NCBI RefSeq assembly: GCF_029318685.1
Contig: NZ_CP119677.1
Coordinates: 2,967,001-3,031,000 of the forward strand
Direction of reading: 5' to 3'
DNA: 64,000 nt
Origin: Ruminiclostridium papyrosolvens DSM 2782
Lineage (GTDB): Bacteria > Bacillota > Clostridia > Acetivibrionales > DSM-1351
Shown: positions 36,470 through 45,763 of the stretch, in pieces
How the letters are laid out: each line of letters opens with the position of its first letter
Numbering within the stretch: the stretch's first letter is position 1
The notes under the pieces: model-generated
Seen by the model: only the letters and a program-made list of their open reading frames with translations
Databases searched by the model: none
What the model was told of the DNA's origin: nothing
Translations under genes and position numbers: made by a program

Positions 36470-37993
36470 TTAATCCAGGCTGTATACTAGTGCGCCCTTC
36501 TTGCCATTACTGTCAAAAGTAAAAATTTCAAACTCCCGAGAGTCTGAATTACAAGGCATCATGTTCTTATAGCTTTGTTGTGTAATTGCTATCCCATCCA
36601 GTCCAAATAATTTGGAGAACCCATTGGTTTCAGCACAAATAACCTTTTTGATAACTTTAATACTCGTGAAGTTTGGGGTTAGAATAACTTTACCATTTTT
36701 ATCAAGTACTCCAAACTTTCCTTTTTCCTTTACTATATACAACTGGTTTTCGTAACTATGTTCAATTGAATCGTATTTTAGGTTTGTCAAGTACTTTCCA
36801 TTTTTGTCTATAATCCCGTACTTACCACCTTTCAATACAGCTGCAGTTCCAAACTCAAAATTCTCATTTCCGTTTTCATCTTTCATTATTTCAAATTGTG
36901 CCGTAATAACCAGCTTATTTTTTATATTTATGTAACCTATCTTCCCTTTTATAACAACCGGGGCCAAGCCGTAACAAAACGTCCCTGCTCCATCATACTG
37001 TGGTTTAATTATCTCTTTACCGTTTTTATCTATAAAACCATATTTGGTACCTTTTTTTACTTTCATATAACCATCGGCTGATATAGTACCTGCAGCGTCA
37101 AATTGTGGCTTAGCCAAAACCGTCATCTTTCTATTTATCAGTCCCAATTTTTTACCTTGGGAAAAGAAAGAGATATCATTTCTTCCAAAGTCATAAATAT
37201 AGTCATAAATTGGATTAAGCACAACACCGTCTCTAGTAGCAAGCCCGACTTTTTTATTTTTCACAAATGGAGCAAATCCGTCTCTATAGTCATATGCTTC
37301 ATCAAGCTGAGGCTTTACAACCTCTTTTCCGGTTTCATCAATATACCCCCATTTATTGCTAAAATCCTTTACCTGAGCAATCCCACCCCTAAAACTGACA
37401 AGGGTACCGATGCCTTCAGCTTCATAGCCAATCTGCGCATATTTGGGGGCAAGTATCTCTTTGCCTGTCTTATCAATAAGCCCCCATTTCCCTTTTACAC
37501 ATACAGGTACAACACCATTAGCAAAATCAAAAACATCATCATATTTTAATGGAATGACTTCTTTTCCTACTGTGTCAATGAAGCCCCATTTCCCTTGTAG
37601 CTCCACCCTTGCAAGTCCTTCAAAAAAGTTTCCGACACCATACATATCATATTTTATGTCAGTAATTTTTTTACCTTTCTCATCTATAAACCCAACTTTA
37701 TCGTCTTTTATAACCATAATAAACCCATGAAAGTAATCCCATATATCATCATAAATTGCGTCTGCTATAATAACACCATCTTTATTTATTACTCCATATT
37801 TATCATCGCTTTGAAATTTTAAAAGCGGCAGGTTATTGCTATTTATATCATAGTCTGAACTTGTAAGTTCCTCTAAATTGTCATACTTAGCCTGTAAAAC
37901 CGTTATTTTACTATCCAAGGTAGCTGCACCAACATTTGTACATAGCAATACTGATAAAACCGCAGCTAAAAATATAAGATATGTTCTCTTCAT
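36470..37993 (-). CDS. Secreted WG-repeat protein
   Basis: A 507-residue exported protein. A signal peptide (1-23, ending in NVGAAT) is followed by about eleven repeats of roughly 35 residues, each like KWGFIDTVGKEVIPLKYDDV (KWGLIDKTGKEILAPKY, KYGFIDKNGKEIIKPQYD and others). WG repeats form beta-rich modules probably used for binding; function is unknown. No anchor or dockerin is visible. Confidence 0.85.
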   Translation of the reverse strand: MKRTYLIFLAAVLSVLLCTNVGAATLDSKITVLQAKYDNLEELTSSDYDINSNNLPLLKFQSDDKYGVINKDGVIIADAIYDDIWDYFHGFIMVIKDDKVGFIDEKGKKITDIKYDMYGVGNFFEGLARVELQGKWGFIDTVGKEVIPLKYDDVFDFANGVVPVCVKGKWGLIDKTGKEILAPKYAQIGYEAEGIGTLVSFRGGIAQVKDFSNKWGYIDETGKEVVKPQLDEAYDYRDGFAPFVKNKKVGLATRDGVVLNPIYDYIYDFGRNDISFFSQGKKLGLINRKMTVLAKPQFDAAGTISADGYMKVKKGTKYGFIDKNGKEIIKPQYDGAGTFCYGLAPVVIKGKIGYINIKNKLVITAQFEIMKDENGNENFEFGTAAVLKGGKYGIIDKNGKYLTNLKYDSIEHSYENQLYIVKEKGKFGVLDKNGKVILTPNFTSIKVIKKVICAETNGFSKLFGLDGIAITQQSYKNMMPCNSDSREFEIFTFDSNGKKGALVYSLD

Positions 37994-38099
37994 AAATTAC
38001 CTCTTTTCTAAAAATGAATGTAATATACATATATTAGAACATATTGAATTTAATAACAGTTAGATGAAATAAATTCATCGGCAGTATGGTTTATGTAAA

Positions 38100-38648
38100 C
38101 TATTGTAATCTGTTTTCATGCATTTTATAAACATTTAACAGTTCATTTTTTATACTTACAGTACTATTTATATCAGTGTATGAAATATATTTAGAAAACT
38201 GATTGATATTGAAGTTTTTAATAATAAGCATTACCCGGTAAAATTCATTAATGTCCTCGTTTTTTCTCATAGTATCAATACAAGCTCTTTCATATAGTAT
38301 TTCCTTTCTATTATACAATCCAACGCCACAGAATTGATTATTTAACTGACTTTGTAAAAATGAAAGCTCGTTCAAATACCAAACACCGTCAATAATAAGA
38401 AAATCAACAGTTTCATGAAGCTTCAATATTTTATTTGCCCAAAAAGACTTGCCGAACAGTTGTAAAGATTCAATATACTTATCTTCCACTTCCTGACCAC
38501 TTAACGTGGGAGCATCATAAAAAGCTTTTATCAACTGCGACAATTTAACAATCTTTACTTTGTACCCCATAGCTGAATATTCATTCTCCAATTCCTTGGA
38601 AAACGTAGTTTTTCCTGCGCAGGGTAATCCAATTAAAGCAATAATCAT
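38100..38648 (-). CDS. P-loop kinase-like protein of the biosynthetic operon
   Basis: A 182-residue cytoplasmic P-loop protein. The Walker A is GLPCAGKTT (residues 7-15) and a Walker-B-like FLIIDGVWYL lies near residue 87. The overall shape recalls dephospho-CoA, adenylate or nucleoside kinases. Its ATG overlaps the stop of the carbamoyltransferase gene by four bases, so the two are translationally coupled. The substrate is unknown; a kinase acting on the cluster product or its precursor is inference. Confidence 0.65.
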   Translation of the reverse strand: MIIALIGLPCAGKTTFSKELENEYSAMGYKVKIVKLSQLIKAFYDAPTLSGQEVEDKYIESLQLFGKSFWANKILKLHETVDFLIIDGVWYLNELSFLQSQLNNQFCGVGLYNRKEILYERACIDTMRKNEDINEFYRVMLIIKNFNINQFSKYISYTDINSTVSIKNELLNVYKMHENRLQ

Positions 38649-40372
38649 AGCTTTTCACCTCTGTTTTTTACAATTTCGTAACTGCCTATATACAAATAAT
38701 CCAAGTCACTTTCCAAAAAACTGGCTACGGCTTCTTCAACACTACATACGATCGGCTGACCTTTGATATTAAAAGAAGTGTTTAATAATATAGGTATACC
38801 TGTTATTTGTTTGAAACATTTTATCAAGTTATAATATTTCTCATTATCACCTGCAGAAACAGTCTGTATTCTAGATGTACCATCAACATGTACAACAGCT
38901 GGTATTTGACTGATAATGCTTGGATTTGCTTTGACTGTTGACAGCATGTATTTATATAAAGAAAGTGCACAATTTTGAACTTGAAAAAACTCAGATACGT
39001 CTTCATATAATACTGAAGGTGCAAATGGTCTGAATTCTTCTCTGAATTTGATTTTTTTATTAATTAAATCCTTCATTCCAGAAAGTCTTGGGTCTGCAAG
39101 AATACTTCTATTGCCTAATGCACGTGGACCGAATTCCATACGTCCCTGATACCATCCGATAACATTTCCCTTTGATATTTTCTGGGCAGCACATTCACAA
39201 ACATTTTTTTGATAGTAATAACTAATATCCTTATATTTTGATATTCTAGCTTGTATATCAGCATCTGTATCTGTATCACGCCCAAGATATGCATTCTTTA
39301 ATTTAACCGTTGGAGTATTGGGACTTTTCAAATAAAAACAGTACAATGCGGCACCAAGTGATGTTCCTGCATCATTGGCTGCCGGATTAATAAATATGTT
39401 ATCAAAGAGCTGAGATTCCGCTATAGCTGTATTCATTGAGCAATTCAAAGCTACACCTCCAGCAAGACATAAGTTTTTGACAGTTTTATGCTTATTGAGC
39501 ACATCCTTTAAAATCTCCAACACTATTAAGTTTAAATGCTTTTGAAGTGAGTAAGCCAAATCAGCGTCATCTTGCCCAAGATTATTTTTATACCTGGGAC
39601 TGCCAAATGTTTTCTGAAATTTTTTCGAGTACAGCATTCTTCTTTTACCAAATTTATAATGATGGTCAAAGAAATGCAGATTAAGGCGAAATTTATTATT
39701 TTTCAGACTAAAAAGTTTACTTATCTTGTTATCAGCATCCTGATTTTGTCTCCCATATGATGCCAAGCCCATAACTTTATATTCATCATGCTTAGGTTTG
39801 AATCCCAAAAATTTTGTTAAAGCCGTATACATATATCCTATTGAGTGGGGATACTTATAGCTGTATAATTTTATAATTTTTGTTCCTTCTCCCTTGTATA
39901 TGCCTATTGTTTCATACTCCCCTCTGCCATCTAATGTAACAATGATAGCCGAAGCATATCCTGATGCATAATAGGAGCTGGCAGCATGTGCTAAATGATG
40001 ATTTACATAATGCACCTTATTTTTAAACTTTTCACCAAAGTAAGAATAAATCTGTCTATATATTTCTTTTCTTCTCTTAATCCACTTGATTATGTACGGA
40101 ATATATAATATCGACTTAGGAAATTGGGAAAAAGAATTATAAAAAAATAAACGCTTATACAGTTTTGGCTCCACAAATACCGCTATTTCATCTATTTGGT
40201 TCATGGTAATGCAACATGTTTTAAAACAATCTTCAATTGCTTCTTTAGGAAATTTTTTTGTATGCTTTTCTCTATTAAACCGCTCTGCTTCAGCAGCGTA
40301 TATTATTTCTCCATCTTTGACCAAAGATACGGCAGAATCGTGAGTAGTAAAATTTATACCTAATATATACAT
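38645..40372 (-). CDS. NodU/CmcH family O-carbamoyltransferase
   Basis: A 575-residue enzyme that transfers carbamoyl from carbamoyl phosphate, via carbamoyl-adenylate, to a hydroxyl group. The N-terminal ASKHA-like domain has LGINFTTHDSAVSLV and NHHLAHAASSYYAS (124-137). A central CLAGGVALNCSMN and NDAGTSLGAALY follow. The C-terminal domain has GRMEFGPRALGNRSILADPR and EEFRPFAPSVL. These enzymes decorate antibiotics, Nod factors and nucleosides. It is third in the operon, seven bases or less from its neighbours. Confidence 0.9.
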   Translation of the reverse strand: MYILGINFTTHDSAVSLVKDGEIIYAAEAERFNREKHTKKFPKEAIEDCFKTCCITMNQIDEIAVFVEPKLYKRLFFYNSFSQFPKSILYIPYIIKWIKRRKEIYRQIYSYFGEKFKNKVHYVNHHLAHAASSYYASGYASAIIVTLDGRGEYETIGIYKGEGTKIIKLYSYKYPHSIGYMYTALTKFLGFKPKHDEYKVMGLASYGRQNQDADNKISKLFSLKNNKFRLNLHFFDHHYKFGKRRMLYSKKFQKTFGSPRYKNNLGQDDADLAYSLQKHLNLIVLEILKDVLNKHKTVKNLCLAGGVALNCSMNTAIAESQLFDNIFINPAANDAGTSLGAALYCFYLKSPNTPTVKLKNAYLGRDTDTDADIQARISKYKDISYYYQKNVCECAAQKISKGNVIGWYQGRMEFGPRALGNRSILADPRLSGMKDLINKKIKFREEFRPFAPSVLYEDVSEFFQVQNCALSLYKYMLSTVKANPSIISQIPAVVHVDGTSRIQTVSAGDNEKYYNLIKCFKQITGIPILLNTSFNIKGQPIVCSVEEAVASFLESDLDYLYIGSYEIVKNRGEKL

Positions 40373-40378
40373 TATTTG

Positions 40379-41203
40379 TCACCTTATTCTTTCAAACATT
40401 TCCATGTTGATGCTGTCATAATAGCCTTGAGCACACCTGTTGGCAACCATAATATCTGATTTTACGTGTTCAATATTACCCATGGAAGTTACACACGTAT
40501 TTATTTCTGAAAAAGAAAGGCAAAATGCTAACATGTATTGATATATATCATCCGTTCCATTTTTGTAGCCAATTTCTTTCAATAGCTTTTGAAGTGAATC
40601 CTTAGCATTAATTTTGTTGCCGCAAAACGGCGAAAAAGTTATCAATATTTTATCATCTAATAAGCCTTTATTTAAATATGGAAGTAACCATCTTTCCTGA
40701 ACATTAAATTTAGCAGCCCATCCCTGTATATTAGAATACTGCATTGCAAGCTCAAAAATATTGGCATTTTCTATATAAAGCAAGCTCCTATACCTGTTGC
40801 TCATTGTAGTTGTCAAAAAATCATCAAGTCTTTTTATATTTTCTTTTGTTGCCAGATTTTTATCTGAAAATTCGAACTGCAATATAATTTCCGAACTACC
40901 TAAGGATTCACAGTTTAACATTATTTCACTATCAATTTGATTAAGCTTATCCATTTCTTTTATTTTAAGCTTAATCAAATGTGTAATTGTATTCTGTACC
41001 GGATTTTTTTTCAGCACTTCTTTAACTCCCCATTGGGTATAAAGGCTATGATTTGAATGTATTACATGTATGCCATTTTCTACAGCATAGTTTAAAGCCG
41101 CTAGTCCTTGCTCCGAATTGCATTGCGGATTAAGTTTTCCTGCCACGAAAGTTGAAGTACCATAGCCTAATTTTGATAACTTTTGATTATTTTTATTTAT
41201 CAT
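40379..41203 (-). CDS. Degenerate aldo-keto reductase-like protein
   Basis: A 274-residue protein with aldo-keto reductase outline: KLGYGTSTFVAG at the start, NYAVENGIHVIHSNHSLY where the family has its DTA-x-x-Y motif, and SMGNIEHVKSDI near the end. The catalytic Asp appears replaced by His, the usual catalytic Lys region reads ITHLIKL, and no family-type catalytic His is visible. Only the Tyr seems kept. It may bind rather than reduce a substrate, or catalyse something else. It lies between the radical SAM and carbamoyltransferase genes. Confidence 0.7.
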   Translation of the reverse strand: MINKNNQKLSKLGYGTSTFVAGKLNPQCNSEQGLAALNYAVENGIHVIHSNHSLYTQWGVKEVLKKNPVQNTITHLIKLKIKEMDKLNQIDSEIMLNCESLGSSEIILQFEFSDKNLATKENIKRLDDFLTTTMSNRYRSLLYIENANIFELAMQYSNIQGWAAKFNVQERWLLPYLNKGLLDDKILITFSPFCGNKINAKDSLQKLLKEIGYKNGTDDIYQYMLAFCLSFSEINTCVTSMGNIEHVKSDIMVANRCAQGYYDSINMEMFERIR

Positions 41204-41250
41204 CTGATTATGTCCTTTGCTTAAAAAATTAGTGCCAGTAGTATAAGAGA

Positions 41251-42291
41251 TTATTTCTCAATTAATGATTTAAAATAATCCAACTCTTTCGGAGCATCAA
41301 CTTTCCCAAATCTCAATTCGCCTAGTTGTCCACGAAAATGTTTTCTTTTAGGATCAATAAAATCCAAATTTTCTCTTTCCTTCATTAAATAACCTACTAA
41401 ATCAACTTTTTCTTTCAATGTCGTGTTCGTAAAATTATAAATTTTATTTTGATGTAAACAAACAGAAAGATTACCATAAGGCTGAACTCTTAATTTATGG
41501 CACCTTCCGCACGGATATTCTTTTGAAAACATAGACAATAAAGCAATAATAATATTGTATTTTTTAACTAAATAATAATCATAGCTGGGATTATCACCTT
41601 CAATTTCGCTACGATCAATAGGTATAATATCTGATATTTCACGATACTTTGAAAGTATTTCTTCAGATGAAACAAACTCTTCAGACCAGTATTTTGCACC
41701 CTCTGCGGATAGTTGCCTTGGGTTACACGGAAAAAATTGATTAAACTTAATTGCCAACCTTCCTAAATATCCTTTATGGTTTATACAATTGGCATATTGG
41801 AAGAAATCCTCAAATTCCAAAAGCGTTGAACGCATAGTAACTACACTGAGTTTTGTTAGTGTAGGCAATTTTGAAACGCTCGCCTCAATGGTTTTCAATA
41901 CATTATCTAAGCAATTCATACCTGTTAATGCTTTAAATCTATCTTTTTTTAACGAGTCAATACTTACGATGACTCTGGTTAAACCGTTTTCTATATACTT
42001 ATTAATATCATTATGTAATGTTTGACCGTTTGTAGTTATTATCTGCTGCGTTATTCCAATTTCTTTTGCTGCTTTCATCAGCTCAGGAAGATCCTGACGT
42101 ATTGTTGGTTCTCCCCCTGTCCAATGTATTCTTGTTATGCCGTTACATCGTGAAGCTTCTATTAATTCCACAAGATCTTTAAAGCTAACATTTTCTTTAT
42201 CTTCCCAAAGACCTTCAGGGTTGCAATATACACACCTGAAATTACACCTGGATGTAACACCTATTCTTAAATGCCAATTTTTTTCATTCAT
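41251..42291 (-). CDS. MoaA-like radical SAM enzyme
   Basis: A 346-residue radical SAM enzyme. The SAM-cluster motif CNFRCVYC (Cys16, 20, 23) and GGEPT lie in the barrel. Near the C-terminus CGRC-HKLRVQPYGNLSV-C gives C-x2-C-x13-C, the second iron-sulfur motif of MoaA. The double-Gly tail of true MoaA is missing (ends FKSLIEK), and no other molybdopterin genes are in this window. I infer a paralogue recruited for another product. The ATG at 42291 has AGGAG at good spacing and is preferred to 42297. Confidence 0.85.
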   Translation of the reverse strand: MNEKNWHLRIGVTSRCNFRCVYCNPEGLWEDKENVSFKDLVELIEASRCNGITRIHWTGGEPTIRQDLPELMKAAKEIGITQQIITTNGQTLHNDINKYIENGLTRVIVSIDSLKKDRFKALTGMNCLDNVLKTIEASVSKLPTLTKLSVVTMRSTLLEFEDFFQYANCINHKGYLGRLAIKFNQFFPCNPRQLSAEGAKYWSEEFVSSEEILSKYREISDIIPIDRSEIEGDNPSYDYYLVKKYNIIIALLSMFSKEYPCGRCHKLRVQPYGNLSVCLHQNKIYNFTNTTLKEKVDLVGYLMKERENLDFIDPKRKHFRGQLGELRFGKVDAPKELDYFKSLIEK

Positions 42292-42367
42292 TTGCATTTC
42301 TCCTAACCCAATAAATTAACAAATGCTTTTAAAAGCCTTTTTTTCTGTGCTAAACCAAATTTACTAA

Positions 42368-42396
42368 ATTATACTATCATAGTTATATAGTGTCAA
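42368..42396 (-). promoter_or_regulatory. Consensus promoter of the radical SAM/carbamoyltransferase operon
   Basis: On the minus strand perfect TTGACA (42396-42391) and TATAAT (42373-42368) with a 17-base spacer. A small inverted repeat AGTG-ATTGA-CACT overlaps the -35 and could be an operator. Confidence 0.85.
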
Positions 42397-42435
42397 TCAC
42401 TATGAATAACTGTAAAACGGCTGTTGACACTCCTT

Positions 42436-42738
42436 TTATTGGCGAAGGATACTTTCTAGGTAGTCTATTTCAACTGAGATTGTTGGGGGATTTACTGTTA
42501 CGTTAGCTATAGCTTGATTAGTTGTACCGTTTACAGTTCCTTTATAACCAACAGTTATGAATGCATTATTACCCCAAGTAATACCATATAGTATTGTTAT
42601 AGTTGGTTTGTTTACTTTTATAGTACTCCATGTAATTTCTCTGGAAGCTGAAACCTGATTTACTTGAAAAACTAAAGCTATACCGCATAAAATAATGTAT
42701 AATAAAGTAAATATATGCACTTTTCTTCTCATTAACAT
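42436..42738 (-). CDS. Small secreted protein, possibly a truncated repeat protein
   Basis: A 100-residue protein with a signal peptide (about 1-31, ending VSA). The segment ILYGITWGNNAFITVGYKG resembles one blade of the WGN..F..VG..G repeats found in secreted propeller proteins, but only one repeat is present and the rest (NVTVNPPTISVEI) looks like a different module. It may be the remnant of a larger gene. Not part of the downstream operon, which has its own promoter. Confidence 0.5.
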   Translation of the reverse strand: MLMRRKVHIFTLLYIILCGIALVFQVNQVSASREITWSTIKVNKPTITILYGITWGNNAFITVGYKGTVNGTTNQAIANVTVNPPTISVEIDYLESILRQ

Positions 42739-42888
42739 TATTTATCCTATATTGTTTTATTTTGTAATATATAGTAGTATTATAGGCTATTGCTTTAATT
42801 TAAACAATATATTTCTATAATGTGAAGTGCTATTTAAAGGACAGGTTCTTGTAAGAGGATGCTGCAGAAATAATTAAATCTTTTTACA

Positions 42889-42915
42889 CAAAAAAAGCAG
42901 ATACATATCTGTACC
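42889..42915 (-). terminator. Probable terminator after ligA
   Basis: On the minus strand ACAGATATGTATCTGC is followed by seven Ts. The stem is short, so confidence is moderate. Confidence 0.5.
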
Positions 42916-42951
42916 CGCCTTCTCTCTAACCTTATTGAATTTTTTTAACGC

Positions 42952-44925
42952 TTACTCAGGCTTTACCCCGTTATTTATCCATTCAACAAACTGCGCTTCT
43001 GTTATAATACTTATGTTTAGCTCTTTTGCTTTTTTATTTTTTGACGAATTAGATAAATTATCGTTATTTATAAGATAGTTGGTTTTTGAAGTAACCGAGC
43101 CGGTTACTTTTCCGCCTTTTTCCTCAATAACCCCCTTTAATTCATCCCTGTTTTTAAACATCTCAACAGACCCCGTAATGACAAAGTTTACATTCTCAAA
43201 AATCTGTTCTGATTGAGATACCTGAACCTCCTCAAGTTCAAGCTCCTTTAAAACATCATGAACTATAATCCTCTTCTTTTCATCGGCAAAAAAGCTGATG
43301 AAGGATTCCGCCATAATATCACCGATTCCGCCTATTTGAATTAGTTCGGTAAAATCAGCATTCTCAATATTATTCCAATCGTATTTAAAATATTTGCATA
43401 TGAGCTTCGCATTAGACAAACCTACATTGGGAATACCAAGGCTATATAGAAGCCTTATAGCAGTTGTTTTTCTGGCCTTATTTATTGACGCAATCAATTT
43501 ATTAAAGGATTTTTCCCCCAGGCCCTCCATCTCAATTATTTCATTTTTGTACATTTCTATATGAAATAAGTCAGCCAGTTCTTTTATTAAGCCTTTCGCA
43601 ATTAATTTTTCCAAAGTGGCTTCTGATAAACCTTCTATATTCATAGCATCCCTGCTTACGAAATGGGTAAAGGACTTAATCTGCTTTGCAAGACACTCAT
43701 TATTGACACAATATAATGTTTTTACCCCATTCTCCTGCTTTATTTCAGTTTTGCCGCTGCAAACAGGACACTCTTCAGGTATTGGTGCCATACCGCTTCT
43801 GGTGAGATTTTCAGAAATCTGGGGTATAATCATATTTGCCTTATATACACCTATGGTATCACCAATTCCCAACTCCAGCCCCTCCATAATACTTAGATTA
43901 TGTATACTGGCTCTGCTTACAGTGGTTCCTTCCAGCTCAACCGGCTCAAAAATTGCAATAGGATTTATCAACCCGGTTCTTGATGCACTCCACTCAATTT
44001 CAAGAAGGGTAGTTTCTTTGATTTCGTCCCTCCACTTAAAAGCAATGGAATCTCTGGGGAATTTAGCCGTAGAGCCCAACGATTCTCCATAGGCAATGTT
44101 ATCAAATGTAAGCACCAACCCGTCTGACGGCAAATCGTTTGCTTCAATATTCTGTGAAAACCATTGAACGGTTTCTTCTATATCATTACTTGTTACCTCT
44201 TTAAACTCCACAATGTCAAAGCCCTGATTTTTCAACCAGTTCATTTGAGAAGCTCTGGAGTTTTCAAGCTCAACATTATCGGCTTTTACCAACGAAAAGG
44301 CAAAGAAATATACATTTCTTTCCGAGGTAACCTTGTTATTCAGCTGTCTTACAGACCCGCTGCAAAGGTTTCTGGGATTCTTATATTTTGCATCAACGTC
44401 TGATATTTCATTATTTATTTTAATAAAATCAGAATATCGGATAATGGCTTCACCGCGCAAAATCAACGTGTCCTTGTATGCTATGGTAACAGGCAAGTTC
44501 CTGAATACCCTTGCATTATTTGTAATAACCTCTCCCACTTCACCGGTGCCTCTTGTAACCGCCTTTACCAAATGCCCGTCCTGATAAGTCAACACAATAG
44601 TAAGACCGTCTAGTTTCCATGAAAGAATACCCTTTTGTGTACCTATCCATTCCTTTAACGCACCGACCTCCTTGGTCTTATCCAATGAAAGCATAGGTTT
44701 TTCATGACGTTCTTTTGGCAGATTGCTCAGAAGCTCATAGCCTACATGAATAGACGGACTATTGGAAAGAACAACACCTGTTTCTTTTTCAAGTTCCAAT
44801 AATTCATCATAAAGCTTGTCGTATTCTATATTAGGCATAATTTCAGTATTTTCCTGATAATATGCTTTCGCCGCTTTGTTAAGTATCTCAATCTTATCTT
44901 TCATTAGTTGAATTTTATCTGCCAT
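42952..44925 (-). CDS. ligA: NAD-dependent DNA ligase
   Basis: A 657-residue ligase that seals nicks using NAD+. The nucleotidyltransferase domain has the adenylated lysine in KLDG (Lys104). An OB fold follows, then a Cys4 zinc finger (CPVC near 390 and CVNNEC near 411), helix-hairpin-helix repeats and a C-terminal BRCT domain (about 580-657, NFVITGSVEMFKNRDEL). The sequence diverges from typical LigA at places such as SNSPSIHVGYE (usual DSPTQRVG) and KLDG (usual KIDG), so it may be a second, divergent ligase. Confidence 0.88.
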   Translation of the reverse strand: MADKIQLMKDKIEILNKAAKAYYQENTEIMPNIEYDKLYDELLELEKETGVVLSNSPSIHVGYELLSNLPKERHEKPMLSLDKTKEVGALKEWIGTQKGILSWKLDGLTIVLTYQDGHLVKAVTRGTGEVGEVITNNARVFRNLPVTIAYKDTLILRGEAIIRYSDFIKINNEISDVDAKYKNPRNLCSGSVRQLNNKVTSERNVYFFAFSLVKADNVELENSRASQMNWLKNQGFDIVEFKEVTSNDIEETVQWFSQNIEANDLPSDGLVLTFDNIAYGESLGSTAKFPRDSIAFKWRDEIKETTLLEIEWSASRTGLINPIAIFEPVELEGTTVSRASIHNLSIMEGLELGIGDTIGVYKANMIIPQISENLTRSGMAPIPEECPVCSGKTEIKQENGVKTLYCVNNECLAKQIKSFTHFVSRDAMNIEGLSEATLEKLIAKGLIKELADLFHIEMYKNEIIEMEGLGEKSFNKLIASINKARKTTAIRLLYSLGIPNVGLSNAKLICKYFKYDWNNIENADFTELIQIGGIGDIMAESFISFFADEKKRIIVHDVLKELELEEVQVSQSEQIFENVNFVITGSVEMFKNRDELKGVIEEKGGKVTGSVTSKTNYLINNDNLSNSSKNKKAKELNISIITEAQFVEWINNGVKPE

Positions 44926-44970
44926 GTTTCCCTCCGCATAGTCATGTATAATTAATATTTATGTTAACAT

Positions 44971-45675
44971 TTAATACCTTTTCCTTGACGGCTTGCCTTT
45001 ACTCTTTAGAAAAACAGAATATACCGCAAAAATGGATATGCCTACCCAAATCAAGCCCCAGACTATAGCCGGAATATGGGTAAGTCTGGATAAAGAAACA
45101 GCATCAGTAACCGGCATACTGCCCATTCTGAAAAGTCCAAACTGATAATTAAGCTGCATTATCACAGTATCTACAAGGGTGTCATATATTGCATATGTAA
45201 CACTTCCAATACCAATAATCTCAATTACCCATTGGTTAAGAGTGTCATTCTGAATCATATAAAGTACGAGAGCAAAAACAGCAAAAATTACAGAATAAAT
45301 CATTGTAAATGACGCAATACCGGAGTATCTGAATGTAAATCCAAGAAATATAATTGCTATGACCCCAATAATATATTTTCTGAAACGGGTATTTTTAAGC
45401 ACCAGTATCAGAATAGCAAAAAGAACACTTCCCAAATAACCCCCGTTGGCGATAAGAAAGGCTGACCACCAGCTTTTGGGAAGTGACATGACATGTCCGC
45501 TTTCATTAAAATATATTTTAAGCTCGGTTATCCCGCTGCCGGTGGCAATAGCCATAAATGCATGCCCCAGCTCATGGAGAAAAACAGTAAACAATTTTAT
45601 GGGCTTAATCAAAAATGTATTCCATAATATCATAAGTAAACCAAATATTATAAAAAATCTTCCTGTCTGCTTCAA
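44971..45675 (-). CDS. M50-like membrane metalloprotease
   Basis: A 234-residue polytopic protein with the zinc motif HELGH at residues 34-38 in the first or second helix and NGGYLGSVLFAI further on, as in the M50B-like group. It has about six helices and a basic tail (SKGKPSRKRY). The start is TTG with GGAGG seven bases upstream. It might perform intramembrane proteolysis; the substrate is unknown. Confidence 0.75.
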   Translation of the reverse strand: MKQTGRFFIIFGLLMILWNTFLIKPIKLFTVFLHELGHAFMAIATGSGITELKIYFNESGHVMSLPKSWWSAFLIANGGYLGSVLFAILILVLKNTRFRKYIIGVIAIIFLGFTFRYSGIASFTMIYSVIFAVFALVLYMIQNDTLNQWVIEIIGIGSVTYAIYDTLVDTVIMQLNYQFGLFRMGSMPVTDAVSLSRLTHIPAIVWGLIWVGISIFAVYSVFLKSKGKPSRKRY

Positions 45676-45763
45676 AATTACCTCCTAAAGGGAAATATCA
45701 ATGTTAAACGTCCAAATAAAATTATAACCTGTGAGGCAGCAAAAGGGAAGATATTCATATATA

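Noticed and set aside
37103-37549. 148-residue plus-strand frame opposite the WG-repeat gene
   Set aside because: It arises from the repetitive codon pattern of the WG repeats on the other strand; no independent support.
41251-42297. True molybdopterin-synthesis moaA
   Set aside because: Both iron-sulfur motifs fit, but the C-terminal double-Gly is missing and the neighbours are not moa genes; treated as a paralogue.
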